Below, piece after piece: positions 32,780 to 39,959 of a stretch of DNA of 46,908 bases. The stretch's first letter is position 1; each line of letters starts with the position of its first letter. Below the pieces are notes generated by a model, which was not told the origin of the DNA, ran no database searches, and saw only the letters and a program-made list of their open reading frames with translations. Made by a program: the position numbers and the translations under genes. The DNA comes from Bacteroidota bacterium (GTDB lineage Bacteria; Bacteroidota; Bacteroidia; Cytophagales; Cyclobacteriaceae): assembly GCA_023431285.1 (NCBI GenBank), contig JAEYXN010000320.1, positions 1-46,908 of the forward strand, in the 5' to 3' direction.

Positions 32780-33757
32780 TTATTTGTTTCCTTTTGCCTC
32801 CCTTTTTTCTTTCTTCCTGAAGTATCCACGAAGGAGGAAGTTGTGCTGCAAGGCTTCCATATTTTCATCCAGCTTTGCTGAAGCAGTCTGTGCGTTCTCC
32901 ACAGTCAGGCGAAGCCGATCTGCGAGAAGGGAATCTGCGAGCAATACACCAATAGCGTTGTTTCCCGAGTTCATCTTTTCTATTAGTCCTTTCAAACCAT
33001 CGGACATCTCCGCAGAGTTGCGGCTAAGGTCGCGGACATTGGCCAGCGTTTGATCGAACGTGTAGCTGAGTGTCGTATCAGATGCGAGACGATTCACTAA
33101 CCCATCCCCGTTGTTTAGTTTGTACAACATAGCGTGCAGTTGTTCTGAAGCCTGGGCAGTCTGAGTGGTTGTCACCTTTATTTGATTTGCCGCGTCACGG
33201 AGATCGCGGGCGAAGTCTCCATCATTCATCAATTCACCAACTATCCCCTGGCCGTCACTGATCTTCCTGGCCAATAGTTTCAAGTCATTAGTCAACGATC
33301 GCGTGTTATCTCCCACATCTTTGGCGATGTTCAAAAGATCCTGCGTATCGGCTGGGCTAAGCGCGCCGATGGTGTCCGTATCATTTATCGTGGCAGCGAC
33401 ATCCCCTGGGCGTATTACCACGATCTTGCTACCCACAAGACCATCAGAGCCAATAAATGCTGTTGCGTTTCTTTTGATGAATCTGTTTTGATTCTCCTTG
33501 AGGCTCATCGTCACAACAACCTTTCCTTCGCGTACGATTCGAACTTCCCTCACCGTACCGATTTTTACCCCGGAAAGCCATACATTATCACCCTGCTTCA
33601 GGCCTTCCACATTTTTAAAGATTGCATGGGTGGTGAAAGTTTTCGAGAACAAATTGTTCTCGCTCCCAATGAAAAAGACGGCGCCCATAAAAATGACGAG
33701 CCCGGCCAATACAAAGACACCAAGCTTAATATTCTGTTGCACTTCGCGAGATTTCAT
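32780..33757 (-). CDS. mlaD: MlaD family (MCE) lipid-transport protein
   Basis: The 325-residue protein has a membrane anchor at residues ~10-32 (IKLGVFVLAGLVIFMGAVFFIG) and one MCE domain at ~38-115, with VEGLKQGDNVWLSGVKIGTVREVRI and GSDGLVGSKIVVIRPG. A long helical C-terminal part follows, with coiled-coil segments (NRLASDTTLSYTFDQTLANVRDLSRN) as in Bacteroidota MCE proteins. It forms the periplasmic ring of the Mla/Mce phospholipid transporter. It is the last gene of an mlaE-mlaF-mlaD operon, 24 bases after the ATPase. Confidence 0.92.
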   Translation of the reverse strand: MKSREVQQNIKLGVFVLAGLVIFMGAVFFIGSENNLFSKTFTTHAIFKNVEGLKQGDNVWLSGVKIGTVREVRIVREGKVVVTMSLKENQNRFIKRNATAFIGSDGLVGSKIVVIRPGDVAATINDTDTIGALSPADTQDLLNIAKDVGDNTRSLTNDLKLLARKISDGQGIVGELMNDGDFARDLRDAANQIKVTTTQTAQASEQLHAMLYKLNNGDGLVNRLASDTTLSYTFDQTLANVRDLSRNSAEMSDGLKGLIEKMNSGNNAIGVLLADSLLADRLRLTVENAQTASAKLDENMEALQHNFLLRGYFRKKEKREAKGNK

Positions 33758-33781
33758 AAAATTGTTTTTATCAAGAGATAT

Positions 33782-34576
33782 TTAGTCCACAAAATTATAA
33801 GAGAAGAAAAGATCAAGTTCCGGATGTCTTGCCGCCTTAAGCTCTTCAAATGTTCCTTCGACAGCATTGACCCCATCCACCAAAGCAATGATCCGGTCAC
33901 CGGTCTCTCGCGCTGATGTTATATCATGGGTAATGATGATCGAAGCAGTATTGTATTTATCACGAACTCCTACGATAAGATCATTGATTTCCTTTGAAGT
34001 AATCGGATCAAGACCGGCGGTAGGCTCGTCGTATAACATAATCTTGGGTTTCAGGATGAGTGTCCTGGCAATCCCTATTCGTTTCTTCATACCTCCGGAG
34101 AGTTCCGAAGGCATTTGATCAATAGCATGGCTGAGACCCACATCATCCAGCGCATCCATAATTCGATGTTCCAGCTCTGTCGGATTGTCGATTCCCAGAT
34201 TACGTTTTAACGGGAACTCAAGATTTTCCCTCACGCTCATGGAGTCATAGAGAGCGCTTAACTGAAATGAGAACCCTATTTGCTGTCGGAGCTCATTGAG
34301 TTGTTTTACATTAAGGTTAGGAACATCGTAGCCAAGTATGTTAATTTCCCCGGCATCAGGACGAATAAGTCCTACCATACATTTTATCAGGACAGACTTT
34401 CCGGTTCCGGATCGTCCAAGGATAACAAGGTTTTCACCATGATAAAGATCGAGGTCCACATTTCGTAGTACAACACGATCGCCGAAAGCCTTTTGAAGAT
34501 TTCTCACCTTTATTACGCAGTCACAGTCGTCATGAGGGATAAGGTGATCTGCGGGATGTGTTTCGCGACGTATCAT
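33782..34576 (-). CDS. mlaF: Mla-type ABC transporter ATPase
   Basis: The 264-residue ATPase has Walker A GRSGTGKS (residues 54-61), a Q-loop in IGFSFQLSALYDSMSVRENLEFPL, the signature LSGGMKKRIGIARTL, Walker B IMLYDEPTAGLD and the switch His in IIITHDI. The FQxxALYDSxxVxxNxxFPL stretch is specific to MlaF/Mkl ATPases. A polar N-terminal extension of ~18 residues contains an unusual DDCDC. The start overlaps the permease stop by four bases, which suggests coupled translation. Confidence 0.94.
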   Translation of the reverse strand: MIRRETHPADHLIPHDDCDCVIKVRNLQKAFGDRVVLRNVDLDLYHGENLVILGRSGTGKSVLIKCMVGLIRPDAGEINILGYDVPNLNVKQLNELRQQIGFSFQLSALYDSMSVRENLEFPLKRNLGIDNPTELEHRIMDALDDVGLSHAIDQMPSELSGGMKKRIGIARTLILKPKIMLYDEPTAGLDPITSKEINDLIVGVRDKYNTASIIITHDITSARETGDRIIALVDGVNAVEGTFEELKAARHPELDLFFSYNFVD

Positions 34577-35319
34577 ACTCTGAAAAGATTTATGAACTGA
34601 ATAGATACCAGGTCAATAACAAAGATGAATATCATGGAAACAACGACTGCGGTATTCGCGGCTTTCCCAACTCCGGATGTTCCGCCTGTTGTATGGTAAC
34701 CTGCATAACAGCTTACTATGCCTATCGCGAACCCGAAGAAAGCAGACTTCACTAAGGATGAGAAAATATCCAGATAGGTAATCGATACCGATACCTCATT
34801 AAAATAAAGAAGCAAACTGGAGCTGTTGATCATGTTTACCATGAAGTAAGACCCCAGAAGAGCTATCACATCCGCATATACTACAAGGACAGGTAGCATA
34901 AGTGTGGTGGCGAAAACGCGGGTTACGACCAGATATGAAAAAGGTCGTGTACCAGACACTTCCATTGCATCAATCTGTTCCGATACTTTCATACTACCCA
35001 GTTCCGCTCCTATGTTTGAGCCCAGCTTTCCGGCGCATATCAACCCCGTGATTAGTGGTCCAAGAGAACGCACTACTGCCTGAGATACAAGCGATGGAAG
35101 CCATGATTCAGCTCCAAATGACGCAAGGGAAGGTCGTGACTGTTTAGTGAAGACAATCCCCGCGATGAGTGCAGTAAATCCGATAAGAAAAAAAGAACGG
35201 TATCCGACCACATAACATTGATTCAACATTTCGCGTAGTTCGAATGAAGTGAAAAAATGTTTGATCGTCTTGCCGATGAAACGTGCGATGTTCGCAAGCT
35301 CTATTAAGAATTTTTTCAT
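34573..35319 (-). CDS. mlaE: Mla-type ABC transporter permease
   Basis: A 248-residue MlaE permease with five or six membrane helices. Key motifs are FLIGFTALIAGIVFTKQS, LGPLITGLICAGKLGSNIGAELGSMKVSEQIDAMEVSG and LVVTRVFATTLMLPVLVVYAD; the GAELGxMxVxEQIDAL stretch marks the family. It is the inner-membrane core of a lipid transporter that keeps outer-membrane asymmetry or feeds lipids outward. It is the first gene of the operon, with a TGGCAT box 41 bases upstream. Confidence 0.94.
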   Translation of the reverse strand: MKKFLIELANIARFIGKTIKHFFTSFELREMLNQCYVVGYRSFFLIGFTALIAGIVFTKQSRPSLASFGAESWLPSLVSQAVVRSLGPLITGLICAGKLGSNIGAELGSMKVSEQIDAMEVSGTRPFSYLVVTRVFATTLMLPVLVVYADVIALLGSYFMVNMINSSSLLLYFNEVSVSITYLDIFSSLVKSAFFGFAIGIVSCYAGYHTTGGTSGVGKAANTAVVVSMIFIFVIDLVSIQFINLFRV

Positions 35320-35344
35320 TTAACCTCTAATGAAAACGGGGAGG

Positions 35345-35360
35345 TTAAAAGATAATGCCA
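35345..35360 (-). promoter_or_regulatory. TGGCAT-N5-TTT box upstream of the mlaEFD operon
   Basis: TGGCATTATCTTTTAA on the minus strand, 41 bases before the mlaE start, between the response-regulator stop and mlaE. Confidence 0.42.
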
Positions 35361-35377
35361 GTAGCGGCCGAGGTTCT

Positions 35378-35722
35378 CTACACGAGGGCAGCCCGAATCA
35401 TAGATAATGAGAGAGGCTTTTCAAACACGCGGACATTTTTGCCGAGCCAGGGAGAAGCATCGTAGTGATAGGCGCTTATAAGATTAATCTTACAATCAGG
35501 GAGAATTGATCTGATATGATCAACGTATTCCCAACCCAATCCATCGGGCAGGTTATTATCAAGAAACACAACGTCCGGCCTGAATTGTTCTACGGAACGC
35601 AATCCATCACGAATATTGGCTGCAGTAAATACTTTCAGATTGAGACTGGCAAGAAATGCCGTCCATAATACGCAAGCATCTTCTTCGTCATCAATGATCA
35701 AAACGGTTTCGGACTCGCTCAT
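35378..35722 (-). CDS. Stand-alone response-regulator receiver protein
   Basis: The 114-residue protein is a CheY-like receiver domain with no output domain. The acidic pair is in IIDDEEDA (residues ~10-12), the phospho-acceptor Asp in VVFLDNNLPDGLGWEYV, the Ser/Thr position in NLISAYHY and the Lys in RVFEKPLS. It is probably a phosphorelay intermediate or regulates by protein contact. It lies upstream of mlaE on the same strand (58-base gap). A divergent copy of the shared box (CGGGATAAATCTTTTA, 35752-35737) begins 30 bases before its start. Its kinase could be one of those at 38.5-41.5 kb, a guess only. Confidence 0.9.
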   Translation of the reverse strand: MSESETVLIIDDEEDACVLWTAFLASLNLKVFTAANIRDGLRSVEQFRPDVVFLDNNLPDGLGWEYVDHIRSILPDCKINLISAYHYDASPWLGKNVRVFEKPLSLSMIRAALV

Positions 35723-35843
35723 AATCTTTAGCTATTTAAAAGATTTATCCCGAATAATGTTTCATTCATCGCCATAAATTTCTTTTAGACTTACGCCTGG
35801 GGAAATCCTTACCCACGGGTTTCCGTCAAATGAATCTCTATAG

Positions 35844-35859
35844 GGGCATAAGTTTTTTG
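35844..35859 (+). promoter_or_regulatory. GGGCAT-N5-TTT box upstream of the holin-like gene
   Basis: GGGCATAAGTTTTTTG begins 58 bases before the ATG at 35902 and is followed by ATTAAC; it is very close to the 36888 box (TGGCACCGTTTTTTGAT). Confidence 0.42.
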
Positions 35860-35901
35860 ATTAACTGATAAGTCAAATTGTGTTAAACGATAAAGAAGCC
35901 T

Positions 35902-36243
35902 ATGAAAGATCTTAAAGATAAAGCCAGCACCCTGACCGATCATGTGACGGACTATGTGGAAACGTATTTCGCCTTGAACGTATTAAAGGCCACGGATAAA
36001 GCCGCTGGCGTTGCCTCATCCAGCATCACGGGAATACTGATCGGGGTCTTCGCATTTTTCACGTTGATGTTGTTAAGTATTGGAGTCGGATACTGGCTAG
36101 GCCAGCAATTAGACAACATGCTGGCAGGATTCGCGATAGTTGCGGGCTTCTACGCGCTACTTGCTATACTAATAGTGGCATTAAACAAGAAAGTACTCTC
36201 TCCTCTTTTCAAGAACATCATAATCCGCAGCGCATATGAATAG
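35902..36243 (+). CDS. Phage-holin-family-like membrane protein (holin III / DUF1469 type)
   Basis: The 113-residue protein has a polar N-terminus (KDLKDKASTLTDHVTDYVETYFALNVLKATDKAAGVASS), then two membrane spans (~40-65, ITGILIGVFAFFTLMLLSIGVGYWLG, and ~73-95, MLAGFAIVAGFYALLAILIVAL) and a basic C-terminus. This is the form of the putative holin III / DUF1469 families, which in Bacteroidota chromosomes are not phage genes but stress-associated membrane proteins next to YtxH or CsbD genes. It overlaps the next gene by eight bases. Confidence 0.75.
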   Translation: MKDLKDKASTLTDHVTDYVETYFALNVLKATDKAAGVASSSITGILIGVFAFFTLMLLSIGVGYWLGQQLDNMLAGFAIVAGFYALLAILIVALNKKVLSPLFKNIIIRSAYE

Positions 36244-36676
36244 CAGACCTATATCATCTTATGAAGATCTCTGTAAAGAGAAGGAGAGATTATCTGAGTT
36301 GTTGAAAGCACAGAAAGTGCAGATACAAAAAGACATTGAAAGCCTGAAGGATGAATTCAAGCCTGTGGTAAACCTATCGGAGAATGTGGGCAAGTTGCTG
36401 TCGCGGGAAGATGGAAAGGATCCTTTAATGACGGCAGGGACCAATATCGGCATCGACATTCTTGCAATGAAGTTATTCTCGAAGTCAAACTTTCTTCTGA
36501 AGCTGGTTCTTCCGGCCGTATTAAAGAATCTCTCTTCACATTTTCTTCCAAACGCACTTCCACCGAAAAGAAATTCTTACGGTATGAAGCCGAAAGTGGA
36601 AGAGACAACTGTCAGAAAGACTGTCGTTGTGAAACGGGAGCCAGTGCCCCAATCTGGATCTGGACTGCTGCCGTAA
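36236..36676 (+). CDS. Hypothetical protein co-transcribed with the holin-like gene
   Basis: The 146-residue protein starts inside the end of the holin-like gene. Residues ~10-45 are a charged coiled-coil-like helix (LCKEKERLSELLKAQKVQIQKDIESLKDEFKPV). The middle part (DPLMTAGTNIGIDILAMKLF, then LLKLVLPAVLKNLSSHFLP) is amphipathic to hydrophobic. The tail is basic and probably disordered. Pairing with a holin-III-like gene is seen in other Bacteroidota (from memory). Function unknown; a membrane-associated partner of the upstream protein is likely. Confidence 0.72.
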   Translation: MNSRPISSYEDLCKEKERLSELLKAQKVQIQKDIESLKDEFKPVVNLSENVGKLLSREDGKDPLMTAGTNIGIDILAMKLFSKSNFLLKLVLPAVLKNLSSHFLPNALPPKRNSYGMKPKVEETTVRKTVVVKREPVPQSGSGLLP

Positions 36677-36707
36677 CTGACAGAATACATTTCATAAGAC
36701 ACTCGAT

Positions 36708-36762
36708 AGATAGGAGGTCCGTTGTAATTAAAGTTACAACGCGCCTCCTATCTGTGTTTTTA
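36708..36762 (+). terminator. Strong intrinsic terminator after the holin-like operon
   Basis: Left arm 36708-36727 (AGATAGGAGG then CGTTGTAA) pairs with right arm 36734-36753; 18 of 20 pairs form, with a two-base internal mismatch and a six-base loop, followed by GTGTTTTTA. Between it and the next gene lies a 12-bp palindrome CATTATATAATG (36776-36787). Confidence 0.85.
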
Positions 36763-36887
36763 TCGAACCATATGTCATTATATAATGGCTTGATGAATAA
36801 CTCCACACCCCGAGCCTGACGCGGCCTCATTTCTATACAAAATTCCTTTGTGGTTAATGATTTTCGGGTATTTCAAAGGAATGCGAA

Positions 36888-36903
36888 TGGCACCGTTTTT
36901 TGA
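36888..36903 (+). promoter_or_regulatory. TGGCAC-N5-TTT box upstream of the OmpA-like gene
   Basis: TGGCACCGTTTTTTGA begins 76 bases before the ATG at 36964. A small TGGCTG/CAGCCA hairpin (36922-36939) lies in the would-be leader. Confidence 0.42.
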
Positions 36904-36963
36904 TATTGTGGGGTGCATGAGTGGCTGAATAAGCAGCCATATGTTAGACTTAAAAATGTATAT

Positions 36964-37632
36964 ATGAGAAAAATTATTGCAATTCTGTTGGTGACCAGTT
37001 TTAGCGCCGGGATGATTGGTTGCAATTCATTGAACAAATCGCAGAAGGGTGCCATGATAGGTGCGGGAGCTGGCGGAGCAGTTGGAGCCGGAGTCGGTAA
37101 GGCCGCGGGTAACACAGCTCTTGGTGCGATCATCGGCGCAACGGTAGGTGGCGTTGCTGGTGGAATTATTGGAAGACAAATGGACAAGCAGGCCGAAGAA
37201 ATCGAACAAATACCTGGAGCAGAAGTAACACGTGTAGGCGAAGGGATCAACGTTACTTTCGATTCAGGTGTATTGTTCGCTCTGGACAAGGATGACCTGA
37301 ATGCTGATTCTGAAACGAAGCTCGGCCAGCTGACAGGAATTCTGAATAAGTATCCGGACACTTATATTTTGGTGGAAGGCCATACTGATTCCAGCGGTTC
37401 TGATTCCCATAACAATCAATTGTCAAAGAAACGTGCTCAGTCGGTAAGCGACTTCCTTGAGGGGAATGCTATCGACAAGAAAAGAATCAAGACAAAATGG
37501 TATGGAGAGAGTCAGCCCAAGTTTCCTAACGATTCACAAGAAAACATGGCTAAGAACCGTCGTGTAGAGTTTGCGATTTATGCAAATGAAGACATGGTTG
37601 AAAAAGCCCAGCAACAAGCTTCAAGCCGATAG
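36964..37632 (+). CDS. OmpA-family outer-membrane lipoprotein with glycine zipper
   Basis: The 222-residue protein starts with a lipoprotein signal ending in GMIGC (Cys20); the ATG at 36913 is rejected because it lies upstream of this signal. Residues ~28-75 are a glycine-zipper segment (GAMIGAGAGGAVGAGVGKAAG and GAIIGATVGGVAGGIIGRQMD). The OmpA domain (~110-205) has the peptidoglycan-binding motifs LVEGHTDSSGSDSHNNQLSKKRAQSVSDFL and NRRVEFAI, with the key Asp in TDSSG and the Arg in NRRVE. It tethers outer membrane to cell wall. This YiaD-like type is often induced by envelope stress. Downstream, 37633-37770 holds nothing clear. Confidence 0.93.
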   Translation: MRKIIAILLVTSFSAGMIGCNSLNKSQKGAMIGAGAGGAVGAGVGKAAGNTALGAIIGATVGGVAGGIIGRQMDKQAEEIEQIPGAEVTRVGEGINVTFDSGVLFALDKDDLNADSETKLGQLTGILNKYPDTYILVEGHTDSSGSDSHNNQLSKKRAQSVSDFLEGNAIDKKRIKTKWYGESQPKFPNDSQENMAKNRRVEFAIYANEDMVEKAQQQASSR

Positions 37633-37770
37633 TAATCGAGATCAGATCATTGAACAAATCACGGTGGAGTTGTAGCTGCAAAGGTATACTTCACTTTAGC
37701 TGCAATCACTTTGTCGTTGCACTCTGCCTGTGGTTGTTCAAAACCGTACACAAATTAAACATGAACTAAA

Positions 37771-38409
37771 ATGAAAAAAATAACAACTTCTTTACTGATT
37801 ATCATAGGTATGCTAGCCATAACGCCTGCCTTCTCGCAAGAACAAAATGTGACCCGCTTTGGCGTTAAGGGCGGGGTAAACTTCTCTAACTTTCGCATAG
37901 GCGACGAGATTGGTGACAACAACGTCAAGGCCGGACTGAATCTTGGACTTTTCTTCAAGATGCCTATTTCAGACGCAGTTGCCATTCAGCCAGAGCTTTT
38001 ATACAGCAGCAAAGGTTCCAAAATAGAATACGACAACTTTCTGCAGGGCGAAGGGGAATACAGATTTAATTTCAACTACATAGAGCTCCCGGTAATGGCT
38101 GTGTTCTCTCTTGGTGACGTCTTCCACATCCAGGCTGGTCCTTATGTATCTTATCTGACTTCGGTGAATATCAAAGACATGAAAGAGGGCGGAACAATTC
38201 AGGGTGTCCGTGATTTGAAGGAAGATAATTTCAATCGTTTTGATTATGGTCTCGCAGCCGGAATAGGCGCTGACTTTAATGGATTCAACGTAGGCGTGCG
38301 ATACAACTATGGATTGAATGAGGTCGGAGATTCAGGAGAGCTTTCAGGACAAGTGTTAGGAGATTCACGTAACAGCGTAGCAACAATCTTCGTAGGATTC
38401 GGCTTCTAA
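37771..38409 (+). CDS. Outer-membrane beta-barrel protein (porin/PorT-like)
   Basis: The 212-residue protein has a signal peptide (SLLIIIGMLAITPAFSQ) and an eight-stranded barrel pattern: FGVKGGVNFSNFRIG, VKAGLNLGLFFKMPIS, VAIQPELLYSSKGSKIEY, NFNYIELPVMAVFSLG, FHIQAGPYVSYLTSVNIK, FDYGLAAGIGADFNGFNVGVRYNYG and the final aromatic strand ATIFVGFGF. This is the common Bacteroidota 'outer membrane beta-barrel' family (PF13568-type). It has no TGGCAY box and no recognisable promoter. A strong terminator follows. Confidence 0.92.
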   Translation: MKKITTSLLIIIGMLAITPAFSQEQNVTRFGVKGGVNFSNFRIGDEIGDNNVKAGLNLGLFFKMPISDAVAIQPELLYSSKGSKIEYDNFLQGEGEYRFNFNYIELPVMAVFSLGDVFHIQAGPYVSYLTSVNIKDMKEGGTIQGVRDLKEDNFNRFDYGLAAGIGADFNGFNVGVRYNYGLNEVGDSGELSGQVLGDSRNSVATIFVGFGF

Positions 38410-38434
38410 TACATCTCTTCCGAATGATTAAAGG

Positions 38435-38491
38435 ATCTGGTTTCGGTGTCGTCTATCTTACGAAGATGACAAACCGAAACCAGATTTTTTT
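38435..38491. terminator. Bidirectional intrinsic terminator between barrel gene and kinase operon
   Basis: ATCTGGTTTCGGT (38435-38447) and ACCGAAACCAGAT (38473-38485) form a perfect 13-bp stem, with further partial pairing inside, followed by seven T's on the plus strand. The T-run overlaps the kinase stop codon, so the minus operon may also end here. Confidence 0.88.
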
Positions 38492-39956
38492 AGTTAAGAC
38501 TCATCGCTTCCTCCTTGATCTTGGGAAAGCTTACAATGAATTTTGAGCCTATACTCACTTCCGACTCCACATCAATCGTACCTCCGTGGGCTTGAACGAT
38601 ATTCAGGGTAGACGCCAATCCAAGCCCCATACCATTTCTCTTTGAAGTAAAGTAAGGTTCAAATAGTTTAGACAAAATTTCAGGAGGAATACCACATCCA
38701 TTATCCTGAATTTCTACTACATAGTTATCGGGCTTTTCAATGAGTTGAACCTCTACCTTTCCGTCCCCATTAGCTATGGCCTCGGTAGCGTTTACGACGA
38801 GATTCAGAAAAGCTATTTTCAGCTTTGCCTCATCAGCCTGAATGATGCAAGGATCATTAGGATAGTTTACAGAAATTCCAATGTTCTTCAGCCTTATGCG
38901 GTCGGAGGCCATTACCATTGTATCCTCAAGAATAGCTCTCAGATTTGAAACCCTGAAGGCTTTCTCCGCTGGCCTGTAGCTATCCAGAAGTTCGGCGATC
39001 AGGTTATCTATTCGTTTCCCGTTTCGCATTATTATCTCAAGGAAGATTCTATCATCCTCTGGTATGGCGGCTGTATTAAGTTGTTCGACCGCCATCTGAA
39101 CATTATTGAGAGGGTTGCGCACCTCATGAGCTAACGTACGGACCAGACGCCCCGCAGATGCGAGCTTTTCCGCATATAAAGTAGCCCGTTCTGCACGCTT
39201 CAGATTTGTGATATCATGAAGAATCGCCTGAATGTATCCGTCGCCGTTATTATCGTGTTGCTTGGATGCGGTAAGGACAAAATATTTCTTTTCCTGATTA
39301 CGATCCAACAGCACAAGCTCCAGATCAGAGACTTCGCCAGTCATCGTTAGTCCTTCGTGGATCCTTGCTTTTATGATCCGATCATCGATCAGGTCATATA
39401 AACTTTTTCCATTGAGTTGTTCTTTTTCGTACTCCAGCAATTGAGAAGTTGCTGGATTCATATCACGGAAACGAAGGTCAAGATCTGTGATAAAGACGGC
39501 ATCCTTGGAACGTTCAAATATGTTTCTGTATTTCTGTTCGTTCGCCCGAAGAGCTTTTATCGCAGCAGAACGTTCCAGCGCGTATCGTATGCAACGTTCG
39601 AGCTTCTCAGTGGTAAGCTCCGACTTGATCAGGTAGTCCATCGCCCCTATCCGCATGGCTTCGTTATCCACTGCAGGGTTACCAAAACCAGTCAAAAGGA
39701 TAATGGGTTCTTCGACCTTAAGGGCCTCAGCATCGCGTAGGAGATCCAAACCGGTTTTCGCACCAAGTCTGTAATCAACAAAGTAGATATTATGTTCTCT
39801 GCTGGCGATCTTGGAAACTGCGTCGTTGTAATTGTAACACCAATCTATGGCAAACCGATTTGCATCGATTGCTTTGAGGTAGTCACTGATGATCAAAAAA
39901 TCATCATGATCGTCATCAATGATGAGAATCTTTATCTGTTCCGTGCGCTGTGACAT
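38490..39956 (-). CDS. Receiver-PAS-histidine kinase hybrid
   Basis: The 488-residue protein has a receiver domain (~8-125: IIDDDHDD, YFVDYRLGAKTG with the Asp, LLTGFG, Lys in YLIKSEL), a PAS domain (~140-255, NIFERSKDAVFITDLDLRFRDMNP), and a kinase core with the phospho-acceptor His in RLVRTLAHEVRNPLNNVQMAVEQL, the N-box NLVVNATEAI and the G-boxes QDNGCGIPP and GMGLGLA. No membrane span, so it is cytosolic and receives its signal through another protein. It is the last gene of the rpoN operon, three bases after the previous kinase. An N-terminal receiver suggests it is itself phosphorylated in a relay. Confidence 0.93.
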   Translation of the reverse strand: MSQRTEQIKILIIDDDHDDFLIISDYLKAIDANRFAIDWCYNYNDAVSKIASREHNIYFVDYRLGAKTGLDLLRDAEALKVEEPIILLTGFGNPAVDNEAMRIGAMDYLIKSELTTEKLERCIRYALERSAAIKALRANEQKYRNIFERSKDAVFITDLDLRFRDMNPATSQLLEYEKEQLNGKSLYDLIDDRIIKARIHEGLTMTGEVSDLELVLLDRNQEKKYFVLTASKQHDNNGDGYIQAILHDITNLKRAERATLYAEKLASAGRLVRTLAHEVRNPLNNVQMAVEQLNTAAIPEDDRIFLEIIMRNGKRIDNLIAELLDSYRPAEKAFRVSNLRAILEDTMVMASDRIRLKNIGISVNYPNDPCIIQADEAKLKIAFLNLVVNATEAIANGDGKVEVQLIEKPDNYVVEIQDNGCGIPPEILSKLFEPYFTSKRNGMGLGLASTLNIVQAHGGTIDVESEVSIGSKFIVSFPKIKEEAMSLN

Positions 39957-39959
39957 GTG

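Noticed and set aside
36776..36787. 12-bp palindrome CATTATATAATG
   Set aside because: Purely AT-rich dyads of this size are expected by chance; no second copy or gene-linked position supports an operator.
36612..36830. 72-codon minus-strand frame after the holin-like operon
   Set aside because: It runs through the strong terminator hairpin and the 3' end of the plus-strand gene; no protein-like features.
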